From Mesostigma viride (lineage: Eukaryota; Streptophyta; Mesostigmatophyceae; Mesostigmatales; Mesostigmataceae): a DNA stretch of 64,000 bases. Each line of letters begins with the position of its first letter. Positions within the stretch are counted from its first letter, which is position 1. A program made the position numbers and the translations under genes. The notes below the pieces were generated by a model. It saw only the letters and a program-made list of their open reading frames with translations. It was not told the DNA's origin and did not search any database. Of this stretch, positions 62,614 through 64,000 are shown piece by piece. The DNA is taken from the NCBI GenBank assembly GCA_009746045.1, contig RPFO01000165.1:3302641-3366640 (forward strand), given 5' to 3'.

Positions 62614-63664
62614 CTATAAGAAGGAACGGGGATGTGGTCGGCACTGAGCCATCTCCTGTTGTGGCCCTCGCTGCCCAGCTGGTGCCTGCACCGTGGCCTC
62701 GACAGGTCGCACAATAACTCCCTCATGAGGCTGGTCCAGAAAACCAAGCAGCGGCGGGACCACCTCAGCGACTGGTTGCACCGGCATCGGCTGGGGCCCA
62801 ACATGGGGCATGTGCATTGACGCCGATCCACCGTAGACGGGTGCGTACTGCGCTTCGGCTGGCGGCGGGGCCATCACGGGCCCTGGGAGCGTCAACGCGG
62901 GAGCCACATCGACGGGAAGGAGCGGGGGATGTGGGACGGGGTATGGCACCGCACATGGCACGTGGGGAGCGAGTGCAGGCCCATTCCCATCCATCGCCCG
63001 CGGAGGACACTGGTTGACAGTCGGCCCGTCGCTGTGACTTGACGCATCGGGCTGACTTTGGTGGGGAGGTGGGACCTCAAACCCAGGAGGCGTCGTCGGA
63101 GAATCTGGCACCGACGGTCGTGCGATCGCCTGAGCCGCCGATGCGTTGTGAACCGGAACCCGGGTGTCTGCTGGGGGGCGATGCCGTGCGCATGGTGGGA
63201 TATCCAAAGGCGCAAAGGCCTCGGCGAAGTTAATCTTGAGGTCCTCACAGGTGCGCTCCCCAGGCCCTAACTAAGAACTCGTCCCGCCTCCACTGGAGGT
63301 CGCGTTCCTCTTGTCCAGCCATCCATAGGAGAGCCGATAAAATGGAATATCGACACTCCTGGGAACCTGGAGGGCCACGAACCGCGGTGTCGTCGGGCAG
63401 CCGAGTAACGCCGAACGCCCTTCGCACACCATCCCGTCCCGCCTCGTCAGAGAGGTACGGGAAAACCAGTGGGTATTCCAGCACCACCCGTATGCTGAGG
63501 CGGCAGAAGACACAGCGACAGCCCCGGTTGTGTGCGACCAAAGGCAGCTGGCTGACACTTGCTGCCGCAATGGTGGAACCCAGAGGAGGGCCGAAGAACG
63601 AAACGTTGTTTCTCATGTAGTCCTTCAGGTCCCAAGCCAAGTCGTCTGGCAGGGGCGGCCACTC
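62614..63664 (-). pseudogene. Unrecognised gene fragment with Pro-rich C-terminus
   Basis: An acceptor-like CTACATAG precedes the start of an open frame (EWPPLPDDLAWDLKDYMRNN) that continues through a compact, Cys-containing segment (GCRCVFCRL; EYPLVFPYLSDEAGRDG; YSILSALLWMAGQEERDLQW). Near 63265 one frame change leads from LVRAWG into ERTCEDLKINFAEAFAPLD and then a Pro/Ala/Val-rich tail of about 190 residues ending at 62614. The folded-then-disordered layout is gag-like, but I recognise no family, and a host exon is equally possible. Confidence 0.45.
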
Positions 63665-64000
63665 CTATGTAGTGAGGAGATATGCCTTGACCTTAATTGG
63701 ACATGTGTTAGAAATTTGGTTGATTCCTTGGTCGTCAAGACTGCTTGAGACAATTGATAGACGATTTATTCATTTCATATTTAGGTTACGGACTGCCACC
63801 GTTTGACCGCCAAAGCCATGGTGCGGTTCCCGGGTGGGGACCATTATCGTCCATAGCTGACAGCTAGGACAGGTAAGGTGAAGGCATCGAGCACAAACAT
63901 CGTGCCTATATCCACCAAAGGTGGCGGCTATGATGCGCAAGACAATAACTTAACGACTTAACTTCAGAGTCGTACATTCTAGAAGTCTTGCTAACATGCC
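63665..64000. other. Non-coding end of window
   Basis: No frame or repeat seen; this may be intron upstream of the minus-strand fragment. Confidence 0.35.

Overview
This is a eukaryotic nuclear window made almost entirely of nested transposable elements. I see no ordinary host gene that I can name. Spliceosomal-type introns, a Helitron with helicase and RPA genes, a Kangaroo/PAT-like tyrosine-recombinase retroelement and GC-rich REL-type LINEs would fit a green microalga, but the species is an inference of low confidence. Coordinates rest on hand reading of repeats, open frames and target-site duplications (TSDs).

Layout. (1) 1-22516: a tyrosine-recombinase (YR) retrotransposon whose left end lies outside the window. 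Its RT gene is split at 1034/20033 by a Copia-like LTR element (Copia-1, 1035-20027, TSD CCGAC). Copia-1 is split by an inverted Copia-like element (Copia-2, 2924-14150, TSD CCCCC). Copia-2 is split by a non-autonomous LTR element (6842-9535, TSD GCTGG). (2) 22517-about 48325: pieces of one large Helitron. These are a PIF1-type helicase (+), two tandem C19/USP-like cysteine-protease domains (+) and a convergent RPA-like gene (-). The Helitron is interrupted by a third Copia-like element (Copia-3, 26746-34586, TSD GCGAG) and by a cluster of REL-type LINEs (35601-46887), which lies between the 3' ends of the protease and RPA genes. (3) About 48200-57450: non-coding, repeat-rich DNA with a second copy of the non-autonomous LTR element, LTR-like 334-bp repeats and several tandem repeats. 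(4) 57453-60826: four or more LINE-B fragments stacked in both orientations at one TA-rich site. (5) 60830-64000: mostly non-coding, with one unrecognised minus-strand coding region (62614-63664).

How the parts work. The three Copia-like elements share one gag-pol plan: acidic/coiled-coil or Q-rich gag, CX2CX4HX4C knuckle, integrase, a retropepsin-like DTQA domain, then RT with an HGDD catalytic box, then RNase H. The protease-like domain therefore lies between integrase and RT, an order I do not know from described Ty1/copia elements. LINE family B encodes PHD, RING-H2 and C2H2 fingers ahead of RT and a restriction-like endonuclease. It has an array of 170-bp 5' monomers, and with family A it targets TA-rich sequence. 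The YR element's recombinase ORF carries an exact 2A (DVExNPGP) motif near its N-terminus.

Most coding regions carry one or more single-base frameshifts, many in C or G homopolymers, although the LTR pairs look virtually identical. Either defective copies were mobilised recently, or the assembly has indel errors. This caveat applies to every gene entry here.
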